64,000 nt of DNA, taken from contig JBFMFR010000039.1 of the NCBI GenBank assembly GCA_040752025.1, positions 7,559-71,558 on the forward strand, written 5' to 3'. Positions 38,031 through 46,525 of the stretch are shown here, piece after piece. The translations under genes and the position numbers were made by a program. Each line of letters starts with the position of its first letter. Within the stretch, counting starts at the first letter, position 1. The notes below the pieces were generated by a model. That model worked only from the letters and a program-made list of their open reading frames with translations, searched no databases and was not told the DNA's origin. Source of the stretch: JBFMFR01 sp040752025. GTDB lineage: Bacteria; Chloroflexota; Anaerolineae; Anaerolineales; UBA4823.

Positions 38031-39794
38031 ATGAACGCAGATCAACTCCGGCAAACCTACTTGCAATTCTTCGAGGCACGCGGCCACCAGCGGATCGCTT
38101 CCGCTTCGCTGCTGCCCGAGAACGATCCCACCGTGCTCTTCACCACCGCGGGGATGCATCCCCTGGTGCCATACCTGCTGGGCGAAGCGCATCCCCAGGG
38201 CTGGCGCCTGGTCAATTTCCAGAAGTGCATCCGCACCAACGATATTGACGAAGTCGGCGACCCTACACACCTGACCTTTTTCGAAATGCTCGGGAACTGG
38301 TCCCTGGGAGATTATTTCAAGCAGGAGTCCCTGACATGGAGCTTCGAATTCCTCACGCAGGTGTTGGGTCTGCCCGCCTCCCGCCTAGCAGTAACCGTCT
38401 TTGCTGGCGACGCGGACGCGCCACGCGACGAAGAATCAGCCGCCATCTGGCGCAAACTGGGAGTGCCATCGGAACGCATCTACTTCCTGCCCAAAGCGGA
38501 CAACTGGTGGGGACCTGCCGGACGCACCGGACCCTGCGGCCCCGACTCGGAAATGTTCTTCGACACCGGGAGAGCGGACCATCCTGGCTGCCGGCCCGGC
38601 TGCCCGTGCGGCAAGTGGCTGGAGGTATGGAATAACGTTTTCATGGAGTATAACAAGACCGAGACCGGGCAGTATGTGCGGCTCGAACAGCGCAACGTCG
38701 ACACCGGCATGGGCGTCGAGCGCACACTGGCAGTGCTTGGCCAGATGGACGATATCTTCCAGATCGAAACCATCCACCCGTTGATCGAACAGATCGAGCA
38801 ACTTTCGGGGAAGCGTTACAGCGACGAGCCTCGCTCTTTCCGTATCATCGCAGACCACCTGCGCTCGGCCACGTTTGCAATTGGAGATGGGGCGCTGCCT
38901 TCCAACGTTGAAGCAGGCTACGTGGTGCGGCGCATGCTGCGCCGCGCGGTGCGACTGGGCCGCCAGCTTGGGCTTCAAGACAATTTCTGCGCCACGCTAT
39001 CTGGCGTTACCATTGATATGTTCGCCAGCGTTTACCCCGAACTGGAGCACCACAGAGCGGCGATTGCCAACGCGATCGAAGCCGAAGAGATCAAGTTCAA
39101 GAAGACGCTGGCGCGCGGCCTGCGACAATACCAAAAATTGGCGCAAAGCCTGCAAGAGAGGAGCGAAACCAGGATTTCAGGAGCAGAAGCCTTTGATCTA
39201 TTCGAGACCTACGGCTTCCCGCTGCCCCTGACGGTCGAACTGGCCAAAGAACAGGGGCTCTCCGTTGACGAAGCAGCCTTCGAATCGCACTATCAGGAAC
39301 ACCGAGAAGCGTCGCGCCTGGCACTGGGGCAGCGCTTCAAAGGCGGGCTGGCAGACCACGCCGAACGAACAACGCGCCTGCACACTGCCACGCACTTGCT
39401 CCACCAGGCACTGCGCCAGGTGATTGGCCCCGAGGTGCGCCAAATGGGGTCGAATATCACTGAAGAGAGGCTGCGCTTCGATTTCAGCGCACCCGGGCGG
39501 CTCAACCCGGAGCAACTGGCTGAAGTGGAAGAGATTGTCAACCAGCAGATCCAGTTGGACCTGCCGGTGAGCTTAGAGATCATGCCGCTGGAAGAGGCCA
39601 TGCAAGCTGGCGCGCTGGCATTTTTCAGCAGCCATTACAGCGAGCTGGTGAAGGTCTATACGATCGGCGCGTTCTCGAAGGAAGTCTGCGGCGGGCCGCA
39701 CGTCGAACACACCGGACAGTTAGGCCACTTCAAGATCGTCAAGGAAGAAGCCGTATCGCAAAGTGTCCGGCGCATACGAGCAGTGCTAGCGTAA
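38031..39794 (+). CDS. alaS: Alanyl-tRNA synthetase, short form lacking the C-terminal domain
   Basis: Charges tRNA-Ala with alanine, 587 residues against about 875 for the usual enzyme. The catalytic domain is present: 'GMHPLVPYLLGE', 'RTNDIDEVGDPTHLTFFEMLGNWS' (split; residues ~67-90) and 'TGPCGPDSEMFFD' near 170. The anticodon-stem region and the editing domain follow, with zinc ligands H-T-A-T-H near 450 and C-G-G-P-H near 555. The protein stops right after the editing/SAD region, so the DHHA1 (C-Ala) oligomerisation part is absent. A T-box leader directly upstream supports a genuine role in tRNA charging. The stop overlaps the convergent flavodoxin gene by nine bases. Confidence 0.92.
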   Translation: MNADQLRQTYLQFFEARGHQRIASASLLPENDPTVLFTTAGMHPLVPYLLGEAHPQGWRLVNFQKCIRTNDIDEVGDPTHLTFFEMLGNWSLGDYFKQESLTWSFEFLTQVLGLPASRLAVTVFAGDADAPRDEESAAIWRKLGVPSERIYFLPKADNWWGPAGRTGPCGPDSEMFFDTGRADHPGCRPGCPCGKWLEVWNNVFMEYNKTETGQYVRLEQRNVDTGMGVERTLAVLGQMDDIFQIETIHPLIEQIEQLSGKRYSDEPRSFRIIADHLRSATFAIGDGALPSNVEAGYVVRRMLRRAVRLGRQLGLQDNFCATLSGVTIDMFASVYPELEHHRAAIANAIEAEEIKFKKTLARGLRQYQKLAQSLQERSETRISGAEAFDLFETYGFPLPLTVELAKEQGLSVDEAAFESHYQEHREASRLALGQRFKGGLADHAERTTRLHTATHLLHQALRQVIGPEVRQMGSNITEERLRFDFSAPGRLNPEQLAEVEEIVNQQIQLDLPVSLEIMPLEEAMQAGALAFFSSHYSELVKVYTIGAFSKEVCGGPHVEHTGQLGHFKIVKEEAVSQSVRRIRAVLA

Positions 39795-40262
39795 GCCGGA
39801 TTTCTCCAGAATCGTACCTGCCCAGGCTTTGGCGCGCTCGGTTTCGCCTTCATACAACGGGCCTTCATGCGCCTGCATAACATAGAACGTTTCTGGTGAA
39901 ACCACCCGTCTGCCTCCCAGGCTGTGCAACTTTTGCAACAGCTTTTTGCTGGCAGTGAAATTCGACAGGAAAGCACCCATCTTATAGGAGGTATCAAAGG
40001 CTGCCACGGCCTTACCGCGCAAGCTGCGCCTGGGCAAGCCCGCCAGAGCCTGGCGCACGGCCTCCGGCAGGTTGGCGCGATGCGTTGGGCTGCCCATCAC
40101 AACCAGGTCAGCGCCCCCCAGATCTGCGGCGGTAAGCTGCTCCAGGTTGAGCACAGCGATGGTTCCATTCGAACCTTCGGCTGTTTGGAGGCCGGCGGCT
40201 ATCGCCTCGGCGACCTTGTGAGTGTTACCGAACATGGAATAATAAACCACCAGTGCTTCCAT
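39786..40262 (-). CDS. Flavodoxin-family protein
   Basis: Small FMN-binding electron carrier of 158 residues. The phosphate-binding loop 'YYSMFGNTHKVAEAI' at residues 7-21 is the flavodoxin signature. The second loop is 'VVMGSPTHRANLP' near 54-66, and 'VAAFDTSYKMGAF' near 86. It belongs to the MioC/flavodoxin-like group rather than being a long-chain photosynthetic flavodoxin. It is the last gene of a minus-strand operon: five bases separate it from the transglutaminase-like gene, which is itself downstream of tetR. The role may be redox support or quinone reduction in a stress response. Confidence 0.88.
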   Translation of the reverse strand: MEALVVYYSMFGNTHKVAEAIAAGLQTAEGSNGTIAVLNLEQLTAADLGGADLVVMGSPTHRANLPEAVRQALAGLPRRSLRGKAVAAFDTSYKMGAFLSNFTASKKLLQKLHSLGGRRVVSPETFYVMQAHEGPLYEGETERAKAWAGTILEKSGLR

Positions 40263-40267
40263 AAGCT

Positions 40268-40861
40268 CTAAAGATCCTTTCCAGTGATGTAATAACGATG
40301 AGCATTCACTGCGGCGCTACCCCAACCGGCGAAGATGCGGAAAAGCGGTGTGTACCCCGTGACTTTCGTCAACGGCACGAAGGTCACTGCACGCGCCTGG
40401 GCATCGTAGAGGATCGAATCGACCTCACGACTCTCCCCATCGATCGTCACGCGCACCCAGGCATGCCCGCCAACCCTGCCATCCGGAAAGGAGTTGCGAA
40501 CAGCCTGAACAACTTGAACTTCGAACCCCAGAGAGGCCAGCAATCCTGCCAGGGCAAAAGCCTGCTGCTGGCAGTAGCCATAACCGCGCTCGAAAGCTTT
40601 TCCGGCAACGTCGAAGCTGTTGCGCCGGCAGTACTGCATGCGCCCTGCGACCAGAGCACGAGCAGCTTCCACCAGATCCCAGCCGTATTTGCCAGTGGCA
40701 CGCAACTGCTGGGCGGCCTGTTGAAGGGTCAGCTTGCGCAACCCCGGGCGCACGCCGCGCGGCAGGGTCAGCATAGCCGGCAAGGCGTACAAAACTGTGC
40801 CCGCAAAGATCGCAAGAGCTGCAACGAAAGCTATGTGTAAGATACTTACAAGTTTTTTCAT
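40268..40861 (-). CDS. Transglutaminase-like protein with N-terminal membrane anchor
   Basis: Protein of 197 residues. An N-terminal hydrophobic stretch (~5-30) looks like an uncleaved anchor or signal. The transglutaminase-like core keeps a cysteine in 'RGYGYCQQQAFALAGLLASLGFE' (residues ~93-115, shown in two motif halves: G-Y-C-Q-Q-Q and A-G-L-L) and a histidine in 'VGGHAWVRV' near 131. The acidic third residue may be the 'REVDSILYD' aspartate. Possible protease or crosslinker outside the membrane. The start at 40861 follows GAGG and gives the membrane segment; an upstream start would overlap tetR. It lies 25 bases after tetR on the same strand. Confidence 0.75.
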   Translation of the reverse strand: MKKLVSILHIAFVAALAIFAGTVLYALPAMLTLPRGVRPGLRKLTLQQAAQQLRATGKYGWDLVEAARALVAGRMQYCRRNSFDVAGKAFERGYGYCQQQAFALAGLLASLGFEVQVVQAVRNSFPDGRVGGHAWVRVTIDGESREVDSILYDAQARAVTFVPLTKVTGYTPLFRIFAGWGSAAVNAHRYYITGKDL

Positions 40862-40886
40862 GAGATACCTCAAGTGTAAAACAGAC

Positions 40887-41492
40887 TTACTTGTCAATAC
40901 ACAGTGATCGCAAGACGAACTCAGCAACCTGGCTTGCAGGCAGCCAGGGGCGACCGTGTTCATCGACCTGCGATCCAAAACCCAGGTAGATCGTCATCAA
41001 GATTCCCGCCGTCGACGCCGGTTCCACCTGCCGAAAAACGCCCTGCTCGATACCCACGAAAATGATTTCTTGCACAACCAGTTGGAACATGGGCTGGTAG
41101 ATTTCGAACATGCGCTGTTTGAGGGAGATATCCGAGCCATTCAGCGTGTTGAACATCAGGCGGCCTGACTGGGCGTTGTCCGCCACCCAGGCAAAACCTG
41201 CCTCATAGAAGCGCTCCAAGCGCTGCTCTGCGCCAACTTGTGAACGCACCTGCCCGATGATGTACTGGTAATGCTCCTGGGCGATTTCATCAATCAGAGC
41301 CAGCAGCAAAGCACGCTTGCTCTCAAAGTAGTTGTAAATCGTACCCTTAGCATAGCCTGCCGACCGGGAAATGAGGTCGACATTGGCTTTTTCATAACCT
41401 TCGCGGGCAAACTCGACGGTCGCAGCCTCCAACAAACGCTGGCGCGTCTCGCTCAGAACCATTTCTCGATCCGATTGCTTATAACGTGGCAT
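40887..41492 (-). CDS. TetR-family transcriptional regulator
   Basis: Repressor of 201 residues. The helix-turn-helix at ~20-60 reads 'ATVEFAREGYEKANVDLIS' and 'AGYAKGTIYNYFESKRALL'. The C-terminal half is an all-helical ligand domain. It starts 10 bases from a perfect 36-bp palindrome, the expected operator. Downstream on the same strand are the transglutaminase-like and flavodoxin genes at short spacing, so the regulator probably controls its own three-gene operon. The inducer is not predictable; flavodoxin suggests redox or xenobiotic stress (inference). Confidence 0.9.
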   Translation of the reverse strand: MPRYKQSDREMVLSETRQRLLEAATVEFAREGYEKANVDLISRSAGYAKGTIYNYFESKRALLLALIDEIAQEHYQYIIGQVRSQVGAEQRLERFYEAGFAWVADNAQSGRLMFNTLNGSDISLKQRMFEIYQPMFQLVVQEIIFVGIEQGVFRQVEPASTAGILMTIYLGFGSQVDEHGRPWLPASQVAEFVLRSLCIDK

Positions 41493-41502
41493 AAATATCT
41501 CC

Positions 41503-41538
41503 GTGATAATATGGGTGACCGGTCACCCATATTATCAC
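41503..41538. promoter_or_regulatory. Perfect 36-bp palindromic operator of the tetR operon
   Basis: Two perfect 18-base arms meet at 41520/41521: GTGATAATATGGGTGACC and its exact complement. It lies 10 bases upstream of the tetR start and overlaps the likely -10 (TATTAT on the minus strand). Spacing, symmetry and position fit TetR autoregulation. The divergent gene at 41649 is 111 bases away and might also be controlled. Confidence 0.85.
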
Positions 41539-41648
41539 ATAACAATTCTGTTTTGTCAATCCCCCCGCTTTTGCCTTATAATAACCAGCGCCACAAATAA
41601 GACAAAAGTACTGATTTCAAACCAACCGCAGTAGGAGATTGATACCCA

Positions 41649-42107
41649 ATGGAGCCCTTCATCACATTTTTGATCCAGGCCAAGCTGCACACTTACGCTG
41701 CCCAGGGCGATGCAGCCAGTGTAACGCCATTGTTGCCCGGGGCCAAACAGCTAGAATACCGGGAGGGCGACTGGTTCTACCGGGACATCTACTTCGGCGG
41801 AGATTATTTCGTTGGGCAGGAAACCATCTATTTCCAGGAGCGTCCGTTTTGGTCGATGGGTTATGCGGGCGGGCTGGAGCGGGACCTGGCTACCCCACCC
41901 CCTGGCACCTATGAATTCCTACAAGCTGCCCTCAGATTAGTGCAGGTCGAACGGCCCTTTCGCGGCCCTAATTCGTATCGGGAAGGCGATTTCGTCTACC
42001 AGGATGCCAGCCAGGGCGATACTGCACGCTTCTGGGGCGAAGAAAGCATCCTTTTCCGGGGGCAACGCGTCTACAGCCTGCGCTACGCTGGCGGAATGAT
42101 CCGCTAG
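41649..42107 (+). CDS. DUF5680-like protein
   Basis: Cytoplasmic protein of 152 residues resembling the DUF5680 domain sometimes fused to XRE regulators. Characteristic aromatic and acidic patterns are present: 'REGDWFYRDIYFGGDYFVGQE' (two motifs, residues ~38-58), 'WSMGYAGG' near 68 and 'REGDFVYQDASQGD' near 110. The two halves look like a weak internal repeat (YREGDWFYRD and YREGDFVYQD). No DNA-binding part is attached here. A NUDIX gene follows four bases after its stop. Function unknown. Confidence 0.75.
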   Translation: MEPFITFLIQAKLHTYAAQGDAASVTPLLPGAKQLEYREGDWFYRDIYFGGDYFVGQETIYFQERPFWSMGYAGGLERDLATPPPGTYEFLQAALRLVQVERPFRGPNSYREGDFVYQDASQGDTARFWGEESILFRGQRVYSLRYAGGMIR

Positions 42108-42111
42108 ACGC

Positions 42112-42582
42112 ATGATCATCGGCAAACTCCTGCTGCGCCCGCTATACCTGGTTGCCCGAGTATACTGGCGCGTTGCTCATCCGATCACGGTAGGCGTTAG
42201 AATACTGCTGGTAAAAGATCAACAAGTCCTGTTGGTCAAACACACCTACCAGCCGCCCTACTGGTTCCTGATCGGCGGCGGGGTCAAGCGCAAAGAAACG
42301 CTCGAAGCCGCGGCGCGGCGCGAAGCGCGCGAAGAAGCCGGCGCCAAGCTGGGTGAGTTGCGCCTGCTGGGCGTGTACACTAACTTCTGGGAATCCAAGA
42401 GCGACCATACGGCGGTCTTCGTTTGCGAAGATGTGCAACTTACTCCAAAGCGAAACAACGAGATCGAAAACTGCCAGTTCTTCCCCCTGGAGGCTCTGCC
42501 AGACAACCTGGCGCCAGGGCACGCGCGCCGCATCGAGGAATACTTGAGCGGCCGCGAGGCGACTTTCTTCGGACGCTGGTAA
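42112..42582 (+). CDS. NUDIX hydrolase
   Basis: Nucleoside-diphosphate-linked hydrolase of 156 residues. The Nudix box is complete from residue ~60: G-x5-E ('GGVKRKETLE'), then 'ARREAREEAGAKLG', matching G-x5-E-x7-R-E-U-x-E-E-x-G-U with all catalytic glutamates. A short N-terminal hydrophobic patch ('LLLRPLYLVARVYWRV') precedes it. The substrate could be a damaged nucleotide, a coenzyme or a sugar nucleotide. It starts four bases after the DUF5680 gene and is followed 14 bases later by exonuclease III, so nucleotide-pool cleaning and DNA repair may be grouped. Confidence 0.9.
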   Translation: MIIGKLLLRPLYLVARVYWRVAHPITVGVRILLVKDQQVLLVKHTYQPPYWFLIGGGVKRKETLEAAARREAREEAGAKLGELRLLGVYTNFWESKSDHTAVFVCEDVQLTPKRNNEIENCQFFPLEALPDNLAPGHARRIEEYLSGREATFFGRW

Positions 42583-42596
42583 AAGAGAGATAAATC

Positions 42597-43364
42597 ATGA
42601 AAATCACTACATGGAATGTCAACGGCCTGCGGGCTGCCCTGGGCAAGAACATCCTGAATTGGATCAGCTCTCATAACCCTGATGTGCTCTGCCTGCAAGA
42701 GATCAAAGCCCGCCCCGAAAAACTCGAAGCGGCTCACAGGGAACAGGTGCAGGCGGCCTTCCCGCACCAGGTGTGGAATCCCGCCCAGCGCCCCGGATAC
42801 AGCGGCGTCGCCACCCTGGCGCAAGCGCCCCCTCAAGAAGTGCGCCTGGGGCTGGGCGCGCCCGAATTCGACAACGAAGGCCGGTTGATCTGCACACGCT
42901 ATCCTGGCTTCCTGCTCTTCAACATCTACTTCCCCAACGGGCAGCACGACCACGAGCGCGTGCCCTTCAAACTGGATTTCTACGCGCGCCTGCTGGAAAT
43001 CTGCGATGAGCTTCACGTTCAAGGAGAGCAGATCATCCTGTGCGGCGACTTCAACACCTGTCACCAGGAAATCGATCTGCGTCATCCGAAAGCCAACCAG
43101 AATAACACGGGCTTCCTGCCCGAAGAGCGCAAATGGATCGACCACTACCTGGCACATAACTTCGTCGATATCTACCGGCATCTGTACCCAGAGCGCGTGC
43201 AATATTCCTGGTGGACTTACCGCCTCAACGCCCGCCAGAACAACGTCGGCTGGCGTTTGGATTATTTCCTGATCTCTACGAGCCTGGTAGGTCAGGTGCA
43301 GGACGCCATTATCCACGATGAAGTGCCCGGCTCTGACCACTGCCCGGTAACGCTGATCGTATAA
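42597..43364 (+). CDS. xth: Exodeoxyribonuclease III (AP endonuclease)
   Basis: DNA-repair enzyme of 255 residues that cuts at abasic sites and has 3'-5' exonuclease activity, in the EEP superfamily. Conserved signatures are 'TWNVNGLRAAL' at the N-terminus, the metal-binding glutamate of 'LCLQEIKA' near 34, 'GDFNTCHQEIDL' near 148-159, 'WRLDYFLIS' near 222 and the terminal 'PGSDHCPV' catalytic histidine near 248. The length matches bacterial ExoIII. It is the third gene in a closely spaced plus-strand set. Confidence 0.94.
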   Translation: MKITTWNVNGLRAALGKNILNWISSHNPDVLCLQEIKARPEKLEAAHREQVQAAFPHQVWNPAQRPGYSGVATLAQAPPQEVRLGLGAPEFDNEGRLICTRYPGFLLFNIYFPNGQHDHERVPFKLDFYARLLEICDELHVQGEQIILCGDFNTCHQEIDLRHPKANQNNTGFLPEERKWIDHYLAHNFVDIYRHLYPERVQYSWWTYRLNARQNNVGWRLDYFLISTSLVGQVQDAIIHDEVPGSDHCPVTLIV

Positions 43365-43371
43365 TTACGCC

Positions 43372-43989
43372 ATGATCAAGATTTCCCCTGAAGCCCAACT
43401 CAGCCTGCGCCAATTCCTGGACAAGACCAATATGCCACCGAACCTGCGGCTGGTGATCGCCGGTGAAAACCTGGCTACTTACCATCCCAGCTTCCTGCCG
43501 ATGGGACTGGACGAGCCATCACCCGAAGACGTGCAGATGCAGTACGACAAGATCGCCATTTGCATGGATGCGCGCACCGCTCGCAAAGCCGAAGGATTAT
43601 CCGTGGACCTGTTGAACACCAGCGCCGGGCCGCGCCTCAAGTTCGAGTTCCCCTCGCCTGTCTGGAATGATCCCATCGCCGACCGGCTGCAGAAGCTGAT
43701 CGATCAAAGCATCAACCCGGCGCTGCTCAGCCACGGCGGATACGTAGGTCTGTTGGGCGTGCGCAATGGCATCGCGGAAATTACGATGGGCGGCGGCTGC
43801 CAGGGCTGTGCGCGCTCAAAACAAACTTTGAACGAAAGCATCGAAGCTATCATCAAGAGAGAGATGCCCGAAATCCGCCGTGTGGTCGACTGCACCGACC
43901 ATGCCCAGGGCAACAACCCCTATTACCGCTCCGAAGGTGAAGCGAGTGCCTCACGCAGCGCCCGCCGGCGTTCCAACCGCAAGCGTTGA
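43372..43989 (+). CDS. NfuA-like Fe-S cluster carrier
   Basis: Iron-sulfur carrier of 205 residues. The N-terminal ~100 residues form an A-type-like domain without its usual cysteines. The C-terminal NifU-like domain has C-x2-C in 'GGGCQGCARSKQTL' near 141-152, which binds a [4Fe-4S] cluster between two subunits. The order matches NfuA, which protects and delivers clusters under stress. It ends with a basic tail 'SARRRSNRKR'. The start lies seven bases after the xth stop, and the gene converges on the TROVE gene nine bases further on. Confidence 0.9.
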   Translation: MIKISPEAQLSLRQFLDKTNMPPNLRLVIAGENLATYHPSFLPMGLDEPSPEDVQMQYDKIAICMDARTARKAEGLSVDLLNTSAGPRLKFEFPSPVWNDPIADRLQKLIDQSINPALLSHGGYVGLLGVRNGIAEITMGGGCQGCARSKQTLNESIEAIIKREMPEIRRVVDCTDHAQGNNPYYRSEGEASASRSARRRSNRKR

Positions 43990-43998
43990 GGCTTCCGG

Positions 43999-45513
43999 CT
44001 AATAGTTCTTTGCAATCGTGTCCAGGATGCTTTCGCCGACCTCCATCCTGCTGATAAACTGAAATACGTTCTCTGACCAGCCTGCCAGCTCGATGACTGG
44101 CTGGCCTGCTTCAAACTGGCAGGTGTTATCGTAGCTGTCCAGGTTGACCGAATACAAGATCACATTCGGGTTGATCTGGCGATAGGACTCGAATTCGGCT
44201 GACAGCGAGTGCCCGGAATACACGCCTGAGGCGCGGCGCGCCTGGCTGTCGTAGCACTGCATGTCCGAGAACAGAAACACCCGGTCGACCCAGATGCGAT
44301 TGCGAATCAGGTATTCGAAAATCGTCCAGGCGTTGGTCGCATGCCCGGTGCCTGTGCCACACAAATCGATGTTGGCCTTATTCTCCAACAAACCGAACTG
44401 TGAGAGGGCGTTGGCGATTTGGAAATGGTTCCCAAACGTTCCGGCGATGCCCTCCTGGCAGCAATATAGCGCCATTGCGCCCATCAGATTGGCGATCTCG
44501 TTATTGGCCATATCGCGCGTGCGCCAGGTACGGCTCATCGAGCCGGAATTGTCACAGGCTACCAGGGTGATGCCAGGCAGTTTCGGCAAATCGTCCAGCG
44601 ACCATTGCAGCGCCTGTTGCATCGGCTCAGCGATCACGGGGCCAGCGGCAGTTGCCACGGCCTTATAAGCTTTGTACCATTGGAAAGGCAGAATCCCCGA
44701 GCCGACCACGCGCTGGCGCGTGATCTGGCTGAGGGCTTCTTCGACATCTGCGCCATATTTGACGATGTTGCGAATATTGCGTACCAGGGCAAACAAGCCC
44801 AGCTTGCCGGAAGCGATCAATTCATTCCACTTCTGGCGCTTCTCCTCGTCGGTTGGGCTCTTGGACAGCTCCACTTCCCAGGTGTAAGGCGTTTCGAGCG
44901 CATCCGCAACCACCCGCCCCCACAAAGCCTGCTCTTCTGGGGCGCCAGGCTTAGGGCGCGCCAGGCGCAGTACGTCGCGCATCGAGACCGAACCCGACTT
45001 TTTGTATTTGGCAAGCTGGTATTCATCGAAATTCTTCAAAGCATCGGCGATGCCGCGCAGCATGCCATGTGGGACTACCCCCTGATGGTGTTTGCGAAAG
45101 AAAGCGATCGCCTCGGCGGGTTCATCGGCGCGCTGGAAAACACGCGGAGCGTATTGGCGAGCCAGGCCAGTGCCTTTGCTGCGCACATTTGCCACCGCCT
45201 CAACGTACAATATTACCGGCGAGGTGCGTAGGGCCAGGCCATCACGCCGGTCGCGGGCGTAGGCCGCCAGGGCAAAAGGAAAGCGCACATCCTCTGCCAG
45301 CACATCGGCCACATTTTGCCGGAAGCGCGCCAGCCATTCGACCTGCCGCTCGTAGTAGCCATCCCCAGACCACAGCGATGTAGCCACCTGGCGATAGAGG
45401 GCCATGCGCGGCGAATCTTGAAATGCCGGGCCACCGGCGCGGTTGACGGCATCCGGGCCGCGCTGTACGAGCGAAACGAGGCGCTTGAATAAACTGCGAT
45501 CTGATTCGGCCAT
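43999..45513 (-). CDS. TROVE/Ro60-like RNA-binding protein with vWA domain
   Basis: Bacterial orthologue of the Ro60 autoantigen (Rsr), 504 residues. The TROVE domain (~15-340) consists of HEAT-like repeats that form a ring binding misfolded RNA and Y RNAs. A vWA domain (~345-504) carries an intact MIDAS motif D-x-S-x-S in 'VACDNSGSMSR' near 345-355. The start at 45513 follows a strong GGGGAGGTAGG site. Known bacterial homologues act with PNPase in RNA decay and with a Y RNA encoded next to the gene. A structured RNA candidate ends 13 bases upstream of this ATG. No RtcB or RtcR is adjacent. Confidence 0.92.
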   Translation of the reverse strand: MAESDRSLFKRLVSLVQRGPDAVNRAGGPAFQDSPRMALYRQVATSLWSGDGYYERQVEWLARFRQNVADVLAEDVRFPFALAAYARDRRDGLALRTSPVILYVEAVANVRSKGTGLARQYAPRVFQRADEPAEAIAFFRKHHQGVVPHGMLRGIADALKNFDEYQLAKYKKSGSVSMRDVLRLARPKPGAPEEQALWGRVVADALETPYTWEVELSKSPTDEEKRQKWNELIASGKLGLFALVRNIRNIVKYGADVEEALSQITRQRVVGSGILPFQWYKAYKAVATAAGPVIAEPMQQALQWSLDDLPKLPGITLVACDNSGSMSRTWRTRDMANNEIANLMGAMALYCCQEGIAGTFGNHFQIANALSQFGLLENKANIDLCGTGTGHATNAWTIFEYLIRNRIWVDRVFLFSDMQCYDSQARRASGVYSGHSLSAEFESYRQINPNVILYSVNLDSYDNTCQFEAGQPVIELAGWSENVFQFISRMEVGESILDTIAKNY

Positions 45514-45526
45514 CCTACCTCCCCAG

Positions 45527-45608
45527 AAAAAAAAGAAGTCCGGCAAGGAGCGCAGCGAGCCAAAATCGTTTACCATACGAAGGAACCCGCAGCATCAGCA
45601 CGGACTTC
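45527..45608 (-). ncRNA. Candidate Y-like RNA or attenuating leader upstream of the Ro60 gene
   Basis: On the minus strand GAAGTCCG (45601-45608) pairs perfectly with CGGACTTC (45535-45542), closing about 58 bases, and is followed directly by eight T (45527-45534). Bacterial Y RNAs have paired ends and lie beside the Ro gene, so the layout fits. The T-run ends 13 bases before the Ro start codon. A second small hairpin (45643-45657) and a TAAAAT -10-like box (45706-45711) lie upstream, so the RNA may begin near 45699. No sequence match to known Y RNAs was established. Confidence 0.5.
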
Positions 45609-45733
45609 AGGAAGACCTGGCAAGTAGTGCTCCGACTCTATACAGGTAACAAACCTGCCTTCAATCGAAGAAATTCGAAGCAACAGCTCAAATCATCCAA
45701 ACACTATTTTATCACACAACCGGCCTTCTGAGC

Positions 45734-46525
45734 TTATAGCTCCTCCTTCTCGAAGCGCCACAGCGCCAGGAGCAGGAACAACGGGATGCAAGCGGAGGTG
45801 ACGTACAGAGGCATCAGGTTGGGCAAGGGCTGGCCCGATACCAGGCTGGGAAAGATGGCGCTATCCAAGTCGCCCGCAGGGACTACGATCGTCCAGGGCA
45901 GCACGTTGATCAAAGCCGGGAGCAAGCCGAAAAGCATCTGCTGCCCGAAAGCCAGCGCCAGCGGGATGCCGATCACCGGCCCGCGGTGGTTGAAGAACGA
46001 ACCCAACATCAGTGTCAGGGACAAATAATATGTGGCATTGACCCACAACAGGCCCATGCCACCCAGGTAAGGCAGCAGCGCAATTTCACCCGGGCGCGTA
46101 TAGCTGATCAACACAAAAGCCGCCAGGCAGGGGATCACGACCATCGTCACCAGCACCCCCAGAACGTTGGCAACCCACTTCGACAGCAAGAAAGCCTTGC
46201 GCGAGGCCGGCTTGGAGAGCACCCAGGCAGCCGTGCCCGCCTCTTTCTCGCCCACGAGGGCATCCTGCATGATGATCACCACGGCGATGGCTGGGAACAT
46301 ACCGGCAAAGATACCCACCATGGCGACAGCATCGCTGGCCGGGAAATCTTCCTCACCAAACAATAACCCCGCCAGGACCCCGTTGACCACCAGCAGCCAG
46401 ATCAGGCCTTGCACCCACCACATGTTCGTCTTGAACCACTTGCCCAGTTCCATGCTGAGCAAATTCTCCAGGCCGCCGCGCCAGCCACGCGCCCGCACCA
46501 ACTCGAAAGCATCGTTACCCGCCAT
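45734..46525 (-). CDS. ABC-2-type transporter permease
   Basis: Membrane subunit of 263 residues with about six hydrophobic helices (near 35-55, 65-90, 115-150, 155-180, 190-215, 235-258), paired with the ATPase encoded just upstream. The start at 46525 lies 11 bases inside the 3' end of the ATPase gene and is preceded by AAGGAGG, so translation is coupled. 'DALVGEKEAGTAAWVLSKPASR' (near 90-110, two motifs) is typical of ABC-2 exporters. The substrate is unknown; such pairs export lipids, drugs or peptides. Confidence 0.88.
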   Translation of the reverse strand: MAGNDAFELVRARGWRGGLENLLSMELGKWFKTNMWWVQGLIWLLVVNGVLAGLLFGEEDFPASDAVAMVGIFAGMFPAIAVVIIMQDALVGEKEAGTAAWVLSKPASRKAFLLSKWVANVLGVLVTMVVIPCLAAFVLISYTRPGEIALLPYLGGMGLLWVNATYYLSLTLMLGSFFNHRGPVIGIPLALAFGQQMLFGLLPALINVLPWTIVVPAGDLDSAIFPSLVSGQPLPNLMPLYVTSACIPLFLLLALWRFEKEEL

